A stretch of DNA of 64,000 nucleotides from Jejuia sp. UBA6058 (GCA_002428965.1 DIYI01000012.1:409948-473947), one strand, 5' to 3'. Shown: positions 16,801-26,002, counted from the first letter of the stretch. Notes: generated from the sequence alone by a model not told the origin. Numbers and translations are program-made.

Positions 16801-18034
16801 ACATTTTATAAATCCAATTAGCAGGATTCTGTGTTTGTAAATCTTTAAAAACAACAAAGTTAAGTACAGTTTCTCCAGTAGTTGGATTTGTATAAACCTC
16901 ACCTATTTCTTGCTTGGTTTTTATGGTTTCGCCTTCTTTTACGTATACTTTTCCTAAGTTTTTATAGGCTGTAATGTAGTTACCATGACGCACCATTACT
17001 ACTGGATTCGCATTTTTGATATATACAATTCTCGTAACAACGCCATTAAACACTGCAAGAGCTTTTGCCCCTTTTGCGGTAGCAATTCTTACACCATTAC
17101 TTTTGATAGTTAATGTAGGATCAATAGGAGAACGCTGAGTACCATAACGCACCTTAACGAAGCCTTTCTCAACGGGCCAAGGTAACTTGCCTTTATTAGA
17201 TGTAAAATTATTAGCTAAAGTACGTTCGGCTGGCGTTAATGCAAAACTAGAGCTACTTGTACTTGAGGTCTTTGCCGTTTTGTTAGACTTTACAATGGCC
17301 GATTTTATAATGCGTTCTATCTCACGATCTATTCTATCTGCCTCTCGTTGTTTTTTTCGAATTTGGGCTGTATACTTACTCAGGTTTTTCTTAATACTTG
17401 TCATTATAGCAAGATGTTGTGCTCTTTCCTTTTCTAAGGTTTTCTGTGATGCTCTATTTTCAGAAATCAATAGATCTTTCTCCTTCTTTTGTACTAATAA
17501 AGCTTTATTAATCTCTTGTAGTTTTAAAGTTTTCGCCTTTATAGTTTCTCCTTGCTCTTTTTGATGCGCAGTATATTGCTTCATATATTGCAGCCTTTTA
17601 TAAGCCTGCTTAAAATCTTCTGAAGACAACAAAAACATAATTTTACTCTGCTGGTTTTTGCTCTTATATGATTTTACAATCATAGCAGCATAGTCTTCTT
17701 TCAGCAACTTCAACTCATTACGTAAATTATCAATCTGTTTTAAGTTATTATTTATCTCACGTGTTAATAAGTTAGCTTGCTGATTAGTGACTTTAATTAA
17801 GTTATTTAAGACGCTAATTTTATAATTAAAATCTTCAATAAGAGATAGTTGTGATTTTTCCTTTGTTTTATTTTCAGCACGTAAGGCATTTATTTTTTGA
17901 ATTTCTCTGCGCAACTCCTGCCGTCTTGATTCTAGTTGCTTTTGCTTGCTATTTTGAGCAGTAGTCAATTGAGAAACAACTAATAAAAGAAGTAAAAAAA
18001 GAAAACGATATTTGAAACAGCTTCTGTATCGCAT
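16799..18034 (-). CDS. EnvC-like murein hydrolase activator with degenerate LytM (M23) domain
   Basis: 411 residues: signal peptide (FLFLLLLLVVSQLTTAQ), a long coiled coil (about 25-245) and a C-terminal LytM fold (about 295-411). The zinc ligands of active M23 peptidases are replaced: the HxxxD position reads SNGVRI, the YxHL position reads YKNL, and the final HxH region reads LNFVV. It therefore looks like EnvC/NlpD-type proteins, which activate cell-wall amidases without cutting peptidoglycan themselves. The ATG overlaps the upstream gene's TGA by one base (TGATG). It is the last gene of the envelope block. Confidence 0.85.
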   Translation of the reverse strand: MRYRSCFKYRFLFLLLLLVVSQLTTAQNSKQKQLESRRQELRREIQKINALRAENKTKEKSQLSLIEDFNYKISVLNNLIKVTNQQANLLTREINNNLKQIDNLRNELKLLKEDYAAMIVKSYKSKNQQSKIMFLLSSEDFKQAYKRLQYMKQYTAHQKEQGETIKAKTLKLQEINKALLVQKKEKDLLISENRASQKTLEKERAQHLAIMTSIKKNLSKYTAQIRKKQREADRIDREIERIIKSAIVKSNKTAKTSSTSSSSFALTPAERTLANNFTSNKGKLPWPVEKGFVKVRYGTQRSPIDPTLTIKSNGVRIATAKGAKALAVFNGVVTRIVYIKNANPVVMVRHGNYITAYKNLGKVYVKEGETIKTKQEIGEVYTNPTTGETVLNFVVFKDLQTQNPANWIYKM

Positions 18035-18804
18035 CACAATTCTATCTTCTTAAATCCTGATGGTATTTTAAATGGAAATCTCACATCCTCATTCAGAGAA
18101 ACAGATTTAAACTCTAGTTCTGCAATTATTTCTTCAGTACCCTCTAAGGCTATTACCTTTACATGCGCCGGTACTATTTGTCCTATTACCTCTTGATGTG
18201 CTAAATAATCTATTTGTAAGTGCCTTTGTTCTGCAGGCTGCGAAAGTTGTTGAGAGCTTACTTTATAAAGTCGTGGATCTAAAAGAAAAAATATTTCAAA
18301 TAATGCTCTTTGCTTTTTAGGTTGAAGCACATATTTATCATCACTAACTGAGACCTTGTAGGCTTCGTCTTTTAGATTAAATAGAGCTTCTCCCAATATG
18401 ATGTTTTGTACTTTCTCAAAATCTAATTCCGTACCCAATAAATCACTCAAATAATCAAAATTACCTTCAAAATAGGTCTTATCTAATTTATTATAGAAAG
18501 CCACACTTTCAGGGGTTATTTTAGCTCTAATTATACTGAAAGGTGCACTCATCCAGAGAATTTTATCTTTTTCCATACGATAACTTACCGTATAAGACTG
18601 TTTCTTTTCTCCCTCAGAATAGGTGATTTTTAATTTAGATTGAAGGGTTTTAAAATTAGGCGATTGTTTGCTGTTTTCTTTTATAAGCTGTTTAGCGGAT
18701 AACCTTAAGTTAGCATCTCCGCCAGTAATTGTTTTAGCAGATTTACAACTAGAAAAAACAATACACACTATTACAAAAAATAAGCTTGATTTTTTTTTAA
18801 ACAT
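18034..18804 (-). CDS. DUF4292 family lipoprotein
   Basis: 256 residues starting MFKKKSSLFFVIVCIVFSSCKSAKT, with the lipobox FSSC. The body is a LolA/LolB-like all-beta protein: KLKITYSEGEKKQSYTVSYRMEKDKILWMSA and the later YLAHQEVIGQIVPAHVKVIA fit DUF4292. The family may bind lipid, but this is inferred from the fold. It sits between the TPR gene (six bases) and the EnvC-like gene (one-base overlap), the usual Flavobacteria order. Confidence 0.85.
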   Translation of the reverse strand: MFKKKSSLFFVIVCIVFSSCKSAKTITGGDANLRLSAKQLIKENSKQSPNFKTLQSKLKITYSEGEKKQSYTVSYRMEKDKILWMSAPFSIIRAKITPESVAFYNKLDKTYFEGNFDYLSDLLGTELDFEKVQNIILGEALFNLKDEAYKVSVSDDKYVLQPKKQRALFEIFFLLDPRLYKVSSQQLSQPAEQRHLQIDYLAHQEVIGQIVPAHVKVIALEGTEEIIAELEFKSVSLNEDVRFPFKIPSGFKKIEL

Positions 18805-18809
18805 GAATA

Positions 18810-20165
18810 TTATTTAGATTTCAGGGCAATTGCTTTATCCTTAAACGACTTTGCTTTTGTGGTATTGTTTAATAACTCATAAGCCTTTGCCATCTGCTTA
18901 TAAAAATCTGCTTCCATTTTCAAATCTTCAACAATCCAATCCAATCCAGACTCTAAACTATCTAATGCTTCACTTGGCTTGTTCAATTCATTTAAGGCAA
19001 CCGCATTTATTAAATAACACAAAGGTTGGGCAGGGTATTTCAACATAGCAGCTTCACTTTTAGTTTGCGCCAAATCAAACTGCTTTAAATCAATATGCAA
19101 TAACAAGACATTTTTCAGAATATCGAAATTCTCACTATCCATTTTCAAAGCTTGCTCAAAATAATTAAGCGCTTTGGGCTTATCCTTTTTGTTTAAATAA
19201 TATAAGCCTAAATCAACAAGTGTGTTGGCATCGGTTTGTCCATCTAACAACATGGTCGCTTCAAGCAATTCATTCTCGTATTGCGGATTTTCCTTAACAA
19301 AATTAACAAAGTCCGAAAGCACTTTTAATTTAGCATCAGACTTTATTTCATCACTTTTTACCACAATTTTCATGGAGTTAATAGCCTCGTCTGTATTATT
19401 TTTATCCAAATAGAACTTATACAACGCTAAATGTACTATTTGAGAATTTGGTTTTACTTTAAGTAATTCCTGCGCCGTCTCAAATGCTTTTTCCTTCTCA
19501 TTTTGTTCGCTATAACGATAAATTAAAGCCAGATAATTAGCTTCATTTTTTGGGTTATTCTCTACTCTAGTTTCTAAGTTTTCAATTTGTTCTTCTGCTC
19601 TACCTGTGGCTTTATAAATCCTGTTTCTCAAAACGTCTCTAGGGGCAGAAACACCAAACGAAGCATCCAATTCATCCAGCAGTTCTAAAGCATCATCATA
19701 CTTTTCCATACGCACATATAGCGTTGCTAAATCTTCTTTATAATCTGGATGATACTCCACCAGTTGTTGTACCGTCTTCAATGCCTTTTTTAAATCGTTT
19801 TGCGATACATAGTAACCATAAAGTTCATCTAAGTACCACTCATTATCAGGGTCTTTATCTACCGCCGTTTTTAAAGCATCCTCGGCAGCCCCAAAGTTTT
19901 TCAACTTCATAAAATTCTTTCCAAGTTCATAATACAGAACAGCAGGTGCCTTATCTATGGCAATACACTTTTGTAATGCCACTACAGCTCTGTCATAATT
20001 CTCAACACCCTTTTGCTTTAAAGCTTCAAAAAATAACTCCTGAAACTCGTCTTCAACAATCCCTAAATCATCATCAGGTGTTTTGTTAAAATCAACTTGA
20101 GCATAAGTAAGTTTGGGAATGATAAGCATTCCGAAGAAAAAAAGTATGTATACCAACTTATTCAT
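18810..20165 (-). CDS. TPR repeat protein, secreted
   Basis: 451 residues with the signal peptide MNKLVYILFFFGMLIIPKLTYAQ and about ten tetratricopeptide repeats (for instance PAVLYYELGKNFMKLKNFGAAEDALKTA cut across residues 70-100, and NTLVDLGLYYLNKKDKPKAL). It should be periplasmic and act as a protein-binding scaffold. The ATG at 20165 is chosen because it begins the signal peptide; an upstream alternative adds eight unrelated residues. It is followed by the DUF4292 and EnvC-like genes in one transcript. Confidence 0.85.
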   Translation of the reverse strand: MNKLVYILFFFGMLIIPKLTYAQVDFNKTPDDDLGIVEDEFQELFFEALKQKGVENYDRAVVALQKCIAIDKAPAVLYYELGKNFMKLKNFGAAEDALKTAVDKDPDNEWYLDELYGYYVSQNDLKKALKTVQQLVEYHPDYKEDLATLYVRMEKYDDALELLDELDASFGVSAPRDVLRNRIYKATGRAEEQIENLETRVENNPKNEANYLALIYRYSEQNEKEKAFETAQELLKVKPNSQIVHLALYKFYLDKNNTDEAINSMKIVVKSDEIKSDAKLKVLSDFVNFVKENPQYENELLEATMLLDGQTDANTLVDLGLYYLNKKDKPKALNYFEQALKMDSENFDILKNVLLLHIDLKQFDLAQTKSEAAMLKYPAQPLCYLINAVALNELNKPSEALDSLESGLDWIVEDLKMEADFYKQMAKAYELLNNTTKAKSFKDKAIALKSK

Positions 20166-20176
20166 CACATCTTTTT

Positions 20177-20266
20177 GGGCGTTACCCACAAGGGGTCTGG
20201 CTTTCCGTTAAAAGTTTTGGTTCGCTGCGCACCTCACCAAAAGCTACCACTGCAATCCCTAACACG
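20177..20266 (+). repeat. dispersed intergenic repeat, copy B
   Basis: Family ends GGGCGTTACCC, TCTGGCTTTCCG and CTGCAATCCCTAAC. The centre is an inverted pair AGTTTTGG and CCAAAAGCT that can form a stem. It is placed between the nucleotidyltransferase and TPR genes. Confidence 0.8.
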
Positions 20267-20320
20267 GGCTTATCTGTCAACATCCGGCTTAAACCTTTAG
20301 TTCGCATTACCTGCTTAGGG

Positions 20321-20340
20321 ATTCCTGCTTTCGCAGGAAT
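20321..20340. repeat. perfect hairpin ATTCCTGC/GCAGGAAT
   Basis: An eight-base-pair stem with a TTTC loop (GAAA, a GNRA tetraloop, on the minus strand), five bases after the nucleotidyltransferase stop. It has no T-run, so it is more like a repetitive palindrome or 3'-end stabiliser than a terminator. Confidence 0.6.
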
Positions 20341-20344
20341 TGTG

Positions 20345-21364
20345 TTACTCTAAAACCGAATAATCACCAATACTAATGCTTGTAAACTCGCCATTATATT
20401 TAACGTTATTTCCTATCATAGCGTTATCCAAAGTAGCATTTTTAATCTCAGTATTCGTTTGAATTAAACTATTTTTAACAGTAGAGTTTTCAATAACTGT
20501 ACCATTTCCAACCGAAACAAACGGACCAATAGTTGTGTTTTTTAAAACCACATGCTCTCCAACAAAACAAGGCTCCAGAATATTAGAGTTTTCTAATATA
20601 GCCGTAGATGCCACCAATTGTTCCTCGCCATCTGCCTTTAAAAATCCAAGCATCCGTTGGTTGGTCTCTATTGTAATGTTTTTATTACCACAATCCATCC
20701 ATTCATCTACTGTTCCAGTCTTAAATACTTTACCTTCGGCCATCATACGTTTAATTCCATCGTTAATTTGGTATTCACCACCATTCATAACGTTTTCATC
20801 TAGAATCTCCTGTAATTTACCTTTTAAAACCGCCACATCTTTAAAATAATAAATACCAATTACAGCTTGATCGCTAACAAAAGTTTCGGGCTTCTCTACT
20901 AATTCTATTATTTCACTATTGTCGTTTAATTTAACAACACCATAAGCTTCAGGATTGTCTACTTGTTTTGTCCAAATTACACTGTCAGCCTCAGGGTCTA
21001 AATCAAATTCAGCTCTAATTAAGGTATCTGCATAAGCAATTACTGCTGGACCAGATAAAGATGGTTTTGCACACATTATAGCATGTCCCGTTCCTAATGG
21101 TTTATCCTGTCGGTAAATAGAAGCTTTAGCTCCCAAACCTTTTGCTAAATCTTTTAAACTAGAAACCACATCATCACCAAACCAAGCAGGATCGCCTAAA
21201 ACAAAAGCAATTTCATCAATAGGTTGTTTTAATACTTTAGCAATATCTTTAACCAAACGATGTACAATGGGCTGGCCAGCCACGGGAATTAAAGGTTTTG
21301 GTACGGTTAAACTATGTGGGCGTAATCGAGAACCTCGACCTGCCATTGGGACTATTATTTTCAT
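20345..21364 (-). CDS. sugar nucleotidyltransferase (NTP_transferase plus left-handed beta-helix)
   Basis: 339 residues. The pyrophosphorylase signature is MKIIVPMAGRGSRLRPHS with VPKPLIPVAGQP. Residues 1-240 form the nucleotidyltransferase domain and 245-339 a hexapeptide-like helix (TAILENSNILEPCFVGEHVV and NTTIGPFVSVGNGTVIENS). It should transfer NMP to a sugar-1-phosphate, as glucose-1-phosphate thymidylyl/uridylyltransferases do; the exact sugar is unclear. The ATG at 21364 starts the glycine-rich motif; a start eight codons upstream would add unrelated residues encoded by the repeat region. It lies in the envelope block. Confidence 0.88.
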   Translation of the reverse strand: MKIIVPMAGRGSRLRPHSLTVPKPLIPVAGQPIVHRLVKDIAKVLKQPIDEIAFVLGDPAWFGDDVVSSLKDLAKGLGAKASIYRQDKPLGTGHAIMCAKPSLSGPAVIAYADTLIRAEFDLDPEADSVIWTKQVDNPEAYGVVKLNDNSEIIELVEKPETFVSDQAVIGIYYFKDVAVLKGKLQEILDENVMNGGEYQINDGIKRMMAEGKVFKTGTVDEWMDCGNKNITIETNQRMLGFLKADGEEQLVASTAILENSNILEPCFVGEHVVLKNTTIGPFVSVGNGTVIENSTVKNSLIQTNTEIKNATLDNAMIGNNVKYNGEFTSISIGDYSVLE

Positions 21365-21375
21365 AAGCCTCTCCC

Positions 21376-21462
21376 TAACCCTCTCCAAAAGAGAGGGAAC
21401 TCTTAATTTTTAAATTATACTTTCCCCTTTTCTCCCTTTGGGGAGATGCCTTTAGGCAGAGG
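21376..21462. repeat. cluster of three small hairpins between dut and the nucleotidyltransferase gene
   Basis: CCCTCTC/GAGAGGG (21379-21397), TCTCCC/GGGAGA (21431-21446) and TGCCTTTAGGCA (21447-21458) lie one after another. Such purine/pyrimidine-rich hairpins are repeated elements in Flavobacteria; the last could end or process the dut mRNA. Confidence 0.5.
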
Positions 21463-21468
21463 GGCTTT

Positions 21469-21903
21469 TTATTTAGTTCCTGTACTCCCAAATCCACCTG
21501 CACCTCTATCAGTTGAAGACAATTCTTCAACCTCAATCCACTCAGCACGTTCATGTTTGGCAATAACCAATTGGGCGATACGCTCACCATTATTAATGGT
21601 AAAATCTTCATTGGAGAGATTCACTAAAATCACACCTATCTCACCTCTATAATCTGCGTCAATAGTTCCTGGAGCGTTTAATACCGTAATACCCTTTTTA
21701 GCAGCCAAACCACTTCTTGGGCGCACTTGCGCCTCAAGTCCAACTGGAAGCTCTATAAACAATCCTGTTCCCACAATACTGCGCTCCAAAGGTTTTAAAA
21801 CCCTAGATTCTGATATGTTAGCGCGTAAATCCATTCCTGCGGAAGCAATGGTTTCATAATGTGGCAACTCATGATTGGATTTATTTATGATTTTGATTTC
21901 CAT
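21469..21903 (-). CDS. dut: deoxyuridine 5'-triphosphate nucleotidohydrolase
   Basis: 144 residues, the standard trimeric dUTPase length. All five motifs are visible: ASAGMDLRA (1), RPRSGLAAKKG (2), GTIDADYRGEIGVILVN (3), GERIAQLVIAK (4) and the Gly-rich C-terminal arm RGAGGFGSTG (5). It hydrolyses dUTP to dUMP and pyrophosphate, keeping uracil out of DNA and feeding dTMP synthesis. It follows the flippase gene by three bases. Confidence 0.96.
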   Translation of the reverse strand: MEIKIINKSNHELPHYETIASAGMDLRANISESRVLKPLERSIVGTGLFIELPVGLEAQVRPRSGLAAKKGITVLNAPGTIDADYRGEIGVILVNLSNEDFTINNGERIAQLVIAKHERAEWIEVEELSSTDRGAGGFGSTGTK

Positions 21904-21906
21904 CTT

Positions 21907-23337
21907 CTATTTCTTTTTTAATATCAATTGCAATTCTTTGCGTTCTAAAAACAATATTGCAATTATGAATATCAACAAAAATAATGTTCCTATCCATATA
22001 TTTCTATCCAAATAATAATAAGTTATAAAACTTAATCCAGCACTCATAATTAAGTACATAGAAATTCTTTTTAAATCATAAGGTACTGGATAATATCGTT
22101 TACCCAATATATAAGATACAACCATCATAACTCCGTAAGCTGCTAAAGTGGCGAATGCCGCAGCCATAAAACCTATTTTAGGGATTAAAAGAAGATTAAA
22201 CCCAATGGTAATTACCGCTCCAATAATAGAAATGTACATACCAAATCGTGTTCGATCCGTAAGCTTGTACCAAATTGAAAGATTATGATAAATTCCCAAA
22301 CAAAGGTTCGCAAGTAATACAATGGGAACAATATCTAAAGCAAGCAAATAGCTTTCTTTTTTTATGAAAATTGGTCTTAATACATCAATATATACTACTA
22401 CTATCATTAACCCAAGACTGCCAACTATTGTAAAATATTTTAGGATTGTGGCATACGTTTCAGTGGCATTATCTTCTTTAGAATGATTAAAGAAAAAAGG
22501 TTCTGCACCCATCCTAAACGCCTGAATAAACAACGTCATAAACACGGCTAATTTATAACAGGCACTATAAGCTCCATTAACAAATTCACCTTCCATATGT
22601 GGTAATAGCCATTTATCTAAATTCTCATTAACTACGAAAGCTAAACCCGCTATCATAATTGGCCAACCATAATTCAATAATTGTTTTAAAATCTGTACAT
22701 CAAATTTGAATTTTGTTTTAAAGAAATATGGCAACACAAGAATTAAAACCACTGCGCTTGCGATAAGGTTTGCAATAAATATGTATTCAACACTATTTTC
22801 AACATTAAATAATGACCTTAACCATTCCGAACCATAGGTTTGAGATAACAGCAGTACATTTAATAAAACGATGATAAGTACATTTATTAGTTTGATGACA
22901 GCAAACTTAATGGGTCTTCCAGTTACTCTTAAATATGCAAAAGGAATAACAATTAAAGTATCAATGAGTGTGATGCCAACCAAAAGAGAATAAAAATCTT
23001 TATTAATTCTTAAAGCCTCACAAATTGGTAACCTCAATGAAAATAGTAGGACTCCAAAAAAACATGTGCTGGCAACAATGGTTATCATAGCAGTTGACAG
23101 AACATGCTCTTTGTCCTTATTTTTACTGAAAAACCTAAAGAATGAGGTTTCCATTCCATAAGTTAAAATCACATTAAAAAAAGCTGCTACAACATAAAAC
23201 TCTGTGTTTTCTGAGTAGCCTTCATTTGGAAGGACGTCTGTGTGCAAACGTACAAGTAAAAAGTTTATAAGTCTAGGCAATACAATTGCCAAACCATAAA
23301 TTACCGTATCTTTAAAAAAGGCTTTTAGAACACTCAA
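21907..23337 (-). CDS. lipopolysaccharide/polysaccharide flippase (MATE/MVF superfamily)
   Basis: 476 residues with about fourteen hydrophobic segments, starting MSVLKAFFKDTVIYGLAIVLPRLINFLLV, the usual N-terminus of Wzx/oligosaccharide flippase proteins. FFRFFSKNKDKEHVLSTAM and the GWPIMIAGLAFVVNENLDKWLLP segment are family-like. It likely moves a lipid-linked glycan across the inner membrane. No glycosyltransferases are next to it; the neighbouring nucleotidyltransferase fits sugar metabolism. It is the first gene of the minus-strand envelope block. Confidence 0.88.
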   Translation of the reverse strand: MSVLKAFFKDTVIYGLAIVLPRLINFLLVRLHTDVLPNEGYSENTEFYVVAAFFNVILTYGMETSFFRFFSKNKDKEHVLSTAMITIVASTCFFGVLLFSLRLPICEALRINKDFYSLLVGITLIDTLIVIPFAYLRVTGRPIKFAVIKLINVLIIVLLNVLLLSQTYGSEWLRSLFNVENSVEYIFIANLIASAVVLILVLPYFFKTKFKFDVQILKQLLNYGWPIMIAGLAFVVNENLDKWLLPHMEGEFVNGAYSACYKLAVFMTLFIQAFRMGAEPFFFNHSKEDNATETYATILKYFTIVGSLGLMIVVVYIDVLRPIFIKKESYLLALDIVPIVLLANLCLGIYHNLSIWYKLTDRTRFGMYISIIGAVITIGFNLLLIPKIGFMAAAFATLAAYGVMMVVSYILGKRYYPVPYDLKRISMYLIMSAGLSFITYYYLDRNIWIGTLFLLIFIIAILFLERKELQLILKKK

Positions 23338-23384
23338 AAAAAAGATGTTTATTATGCTAAAAATAGGGTTTTTAAAACGAAAAA

Positions 23385-23406
23385 ACCTAACTTAAAAAAG
23401 TTAGGT
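23385..23406 (-). terminator. terminator after atpG
   Basis: ACCTAACTT and AAGTTAGGT pair perfectly around a short A/T loop. On the minus strand the stem is followed by six T residues, ending the ATP synthase transcript. Confidence 0.8.
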
Positions 23407-23469
23407 CTTTGTTAATATTTATAAGATAATATACTTCGCGTTTGCTCAGTGACTATCCACGTTATTTTA

Positions 23470-24330
23470 TTAATTATTCAAAGCTTCAGCACCACCGACA
23501 ATTTCTAAGATTTCATTAGTAATTGCAGCTTGTCTTGCTTTGTTATACGTTAACTTTAATTGGTCTCTCAATTCAGTGGCATTATCAGTTGCTTTGTGCA
23601 TTGCAGTCATACGGGCACCATGCTCTGAAGCAAAAGAATCTCTAATACCTTTATATAACTGAGTTTTTAACGATTTTGGAATTAATTGTTCAACAATTTC
23701 TTCTTTTGAAGGTTCAAAAATATAATCTGCATTTGCATTATTATCACCTTCAATAGGCACTATTGGTAAAAACTGCTCTGTTGTTACTATTTGAGTAGCT
23801 GCGTTTTTGAACTTATTATATACAATTTCAATTTTATCAAACTCACCAGCAACAAACTTATCCATCAAATCTTGCGCAATTGCTGCCACATTTTCAAACG
23901 TTAAATCATCAAATACATCGCTGTAATTTGCGATAACTTTATCAGACTTTTTGAAAGCATCATTAGCTTTTTTACCTATTGCTACATAAGATACTTCTTG
24001 GTTTGCATAAGTTTCAGAAGTTAATCTATTAACTTCTTTGATAATGTTGGAATTAAACGCACCAGCCAAACCTCTGTTAGACGTAATAGCGACAATAAGT
24101 ACTTTGTTTACTTCTCGCTGTTCAGAAAATTGACTTCCAGAATCTGCATCTAGAGTAGCACTTAAATTCTGTAACAATTCTGTTAACTTATCAGCATATG
24201 GACGCATTGCAGTAATAGCATCTTGCGCTTTCTTCAGTTTTGCAGCAGATACCATTTTCATAGCACTGGTAATTTGCATCGTTGAAGATACTGATGTTAT
24301 TCTGTTACGTATTTCTTTTAGATTCGCCAT
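23470..24330 (-). CDS. atpG: ATP synthase F1 gamma subunit
   Basis: 286 residues. The N-terminal MANLKEIRNRITSVSSTMQITSAMKMVSAAKLKKAQ and C-terminal EHGARMTAMHKATDNATELRDQLKLTYNKARQAAITNEILEIVGGAEAL coiled-coil helices are the rotor shaft signature. The gamma subunit couples c-ring rotation to catalysis in F1. It is the last gene of this minus-strand cluster. The usual following genes atpD and atpC are not here. Confidence 0.98.
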   Translation of the reverse strand: MANLKEIRNRITSVSSTMQITSAMKMVSAAKLKKAQDAITAMRPYADKLTELLQNLSATLDADSGSQFSEQREVNKVLIVAITSNRGLAGAFNSNIIKEVNRLTSETYANQEVSYVAIGKKANDAFKKSDKVIANYSDVFDDLTFENVAAIAQDLMDKFVAGEFDKIEIVYNKFKNAATQIVTTEQFLPIVPIEGDNNANADYIFEPSKEEIVEQLIPKSLKTQLYKGIRDSFASEHGARMTAMHKATDNATELRDQLKLTYNKARQAAITNEILEIVGGAEALNN

Positions 24331-24395
24331 ATTCTAGTCTTTAGTTATTAGTAGTTAGCCTATAGTTAGTCTAGCGGCTAACGACTAAAGTCTAT
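24331..24395 (-). repeat. inverted-repeat spacer between atpA and atpG
   Basis: The spacer is built from imperfect TTAG-containing units. AGTCTTTAGT and GGCTAACGACTAAAGTCT contain complementary parts (TTAGCC with GGCTAA, ACTTTAGT with ACTAAAGT), so it can fold into an imperfect hairpin within the mRNA. Confidence 0.45.
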
Positions 24396-25970
24396 TTAAT
24401 ACTTGCTTGATAAATCCTTAGCTACTACTGTTAAAATATCAATAACCTCATCGGTTAATTTACCTGATTTTAAAGTATCTAAAGTATCTCTATGCTTAGC
24501 ATTTAAGAATTCGATATAATCTCTTTCAAATTCTTTTACTTTATTCACAGGAACATCTTGTAACAAGTTTTTAGATCCTGCATAGATAATTGCAATTTGA
24601 TCTTCTACTGTAAACGGATCGTTCTCTGATTGCTTAAGAATTTCAACGTTTCTTTTACCCTTTTCAATTACATTTAAAGTAACAGCATCAAGGTCTGATC
24701 CAAATTTGGCAAACGCTTCTAATTCACGGAATGCTGCTTGATCAAGTTTTAACGTACCAGATACTTTTTTCATAGATTTAATCTGTGCATTACCACCAAC
24801 ACGAGATACCGAGATCCCCACGTTAATTGCTGGACGTACACCAGAGTTAAATAAATCTCCGTCTAAGAAAATCTGTCCGTCTGTAATAGAAATTACGTTT
24901 GTAGGGATATATGCTGATACGTCACCTGCTTGAGTTTCAATAATCGGTAAAGCTGTTAAAGAACCTCCACCTTTAACTAGTGGTTTTAATGTATCCGGTA
25001 GATCGTTCATTTCTTTAGCAATACTATCATCATTAATCACCTTTGCTGAACGCTCTAATAATCTTGAGTGTAAGTAGAAAACGTCTCCAGGATACGCTTC
25101 ACGTCCTGGTGGACGACGTAATAACAAAGACACCTCACGATATGCTACAGCTTGCTTAGATAAATCATCATAAATGATTAATGCAGGACGACCAGTATCT
25201 CTAAAATACTCACCAATTGCAGCACCCGCCATAGGCGCATATACTTGCATTGGAGCAGGATCTGATGCATTTGCAGCAACAATAGTTGTATAAGCTAAAG
25301 CACCTTTATCTTCTAAAGTTTTAGCAATGTTTGCTACAGTAGACGCTTTTTGTCCTACAGCAACATATATACAGTATACAGGCTCACCTGCATCGTAAAA
25401 TTCTTTTTGATTTAAGATGGTATCAATACAAACTGTTGTTTTACCAGTTTGACGGTCACCAATAACCAACTCACGTTGCCCACGACCTACAGGAATCATG
25501 GCATCGATAGACTTAATACCAGTTTGTAATGGCTCAGTTACTGGCTCTCTATAGATCACTCCAGGAGCTTTACGCTCTAATGGCATTTGATATGTTTCTC
25601 CCGCGATAGCACCTTTACCATCAATTGGGTTACCCAAAGTGTCTACAACACGACCAACGATACCTTCACCAACGTTTATAGAAGCAATTTTACCTGTACG
25701 CTTAACTGTAGAACCTTCTCTTACTCCTGATGAACCACCTAATAATACAATACCGACGTTATCTTCTTCAAGGTTAAGTACAATACCTTCTAATCCACCA
25801 TCAAACTCAACTAACTCACCATATTGCGCATTTGATAATCCATAAGCACGTACAATACCATCACCAACAGTAAGAACTGTTCCTACTTCATTTAACGAAG
25901 CTGAGGCTTCAAAACCTTCTAATTGCTTTTTTAAGATTGCTGATACTTCAGCTGGTTTTACTTCTGCCAT
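24396..25970 (-). CDS. atpA: ATP synthase F1 alpha subunit
   Basis: 524 residues. Walker A is GDRQTGKT at residues 171-178, DDLSKQAVAYRE follows, and the signature PAINVGISVSRVGGNAQ is near residue 380. The alpha subunit holds non-catalytic nucleotide sites in F1 and needs beta (atpD), which must be encoded elsewhere. The C-terminus ends IDILTVVAKDLSSKY. Length is normal. It follows atpH after 56 bases. Confidence 0.98.
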   Translation of the reverse strand: MAEVKPAEVSAILKKQLEGFEASASLNEVGTVLTVGDGIVRAYGLSNAQYGELVEFDGGLEGIVLNLEEDNVGIVLLGGSSGVREGSTVKRTGKIASINVGEGIVGRVVDTLGNPIDGKGAIAGETYQMPLERKAPGVIYREPVTEPLQTGIKSIDAMIPVGRGQRELVIGDRQTGKTTVCIDTILNQKEFYDAGEPVYCIYVAVGQKASTVANIAKTLEDKGALAYTTIVAANASDPAPMQVYAPMAGAAIGEYFRDTGRPALIIYDDLSKQAVAYREVSLLLRRPPGREAYPGDVFYLHSRLLERSAKVINDDSIAKEMNDLPDTLKPLVKGGGSLTALPIIETQAGDVSAYIPTNVISITDGQIFLDGDLFNSGVRPAINVGISVSRVGGNAQIKSMKKVSGTLKLDQAAFRELEAFAKFGSDLDAVTLNVIEKGKRNVEILKQSENDPFTVEDQIAIIYAGSKNLLQDVPVNKVKEFERDYIEFLNAKHRDTLDTLKSGKLTDEVIDILTVVAKDLSSKY

Positions 25971-25974
25971 CTTT

Positions 25975-26002
25975 TTAGATATTAGACGTTAGATATTAGA
26001 TG
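25975..26002 (-). repeat. tandem 14-base repeat in the atpH-atpA spacer
   Basis: TTAGATATTAGACG and TTAGATATTAGATG stand head to tail, differing at one base. Confidence 0.6.

Noticed and set aside
25639..25845. Antisense open frames inside atpA, atpH, recJ, alr and other genes
   Set aside because: They are low-information shadows of well-identified genes on the other strand, rich in Ser/Thr/Pro or Leu without domain features.
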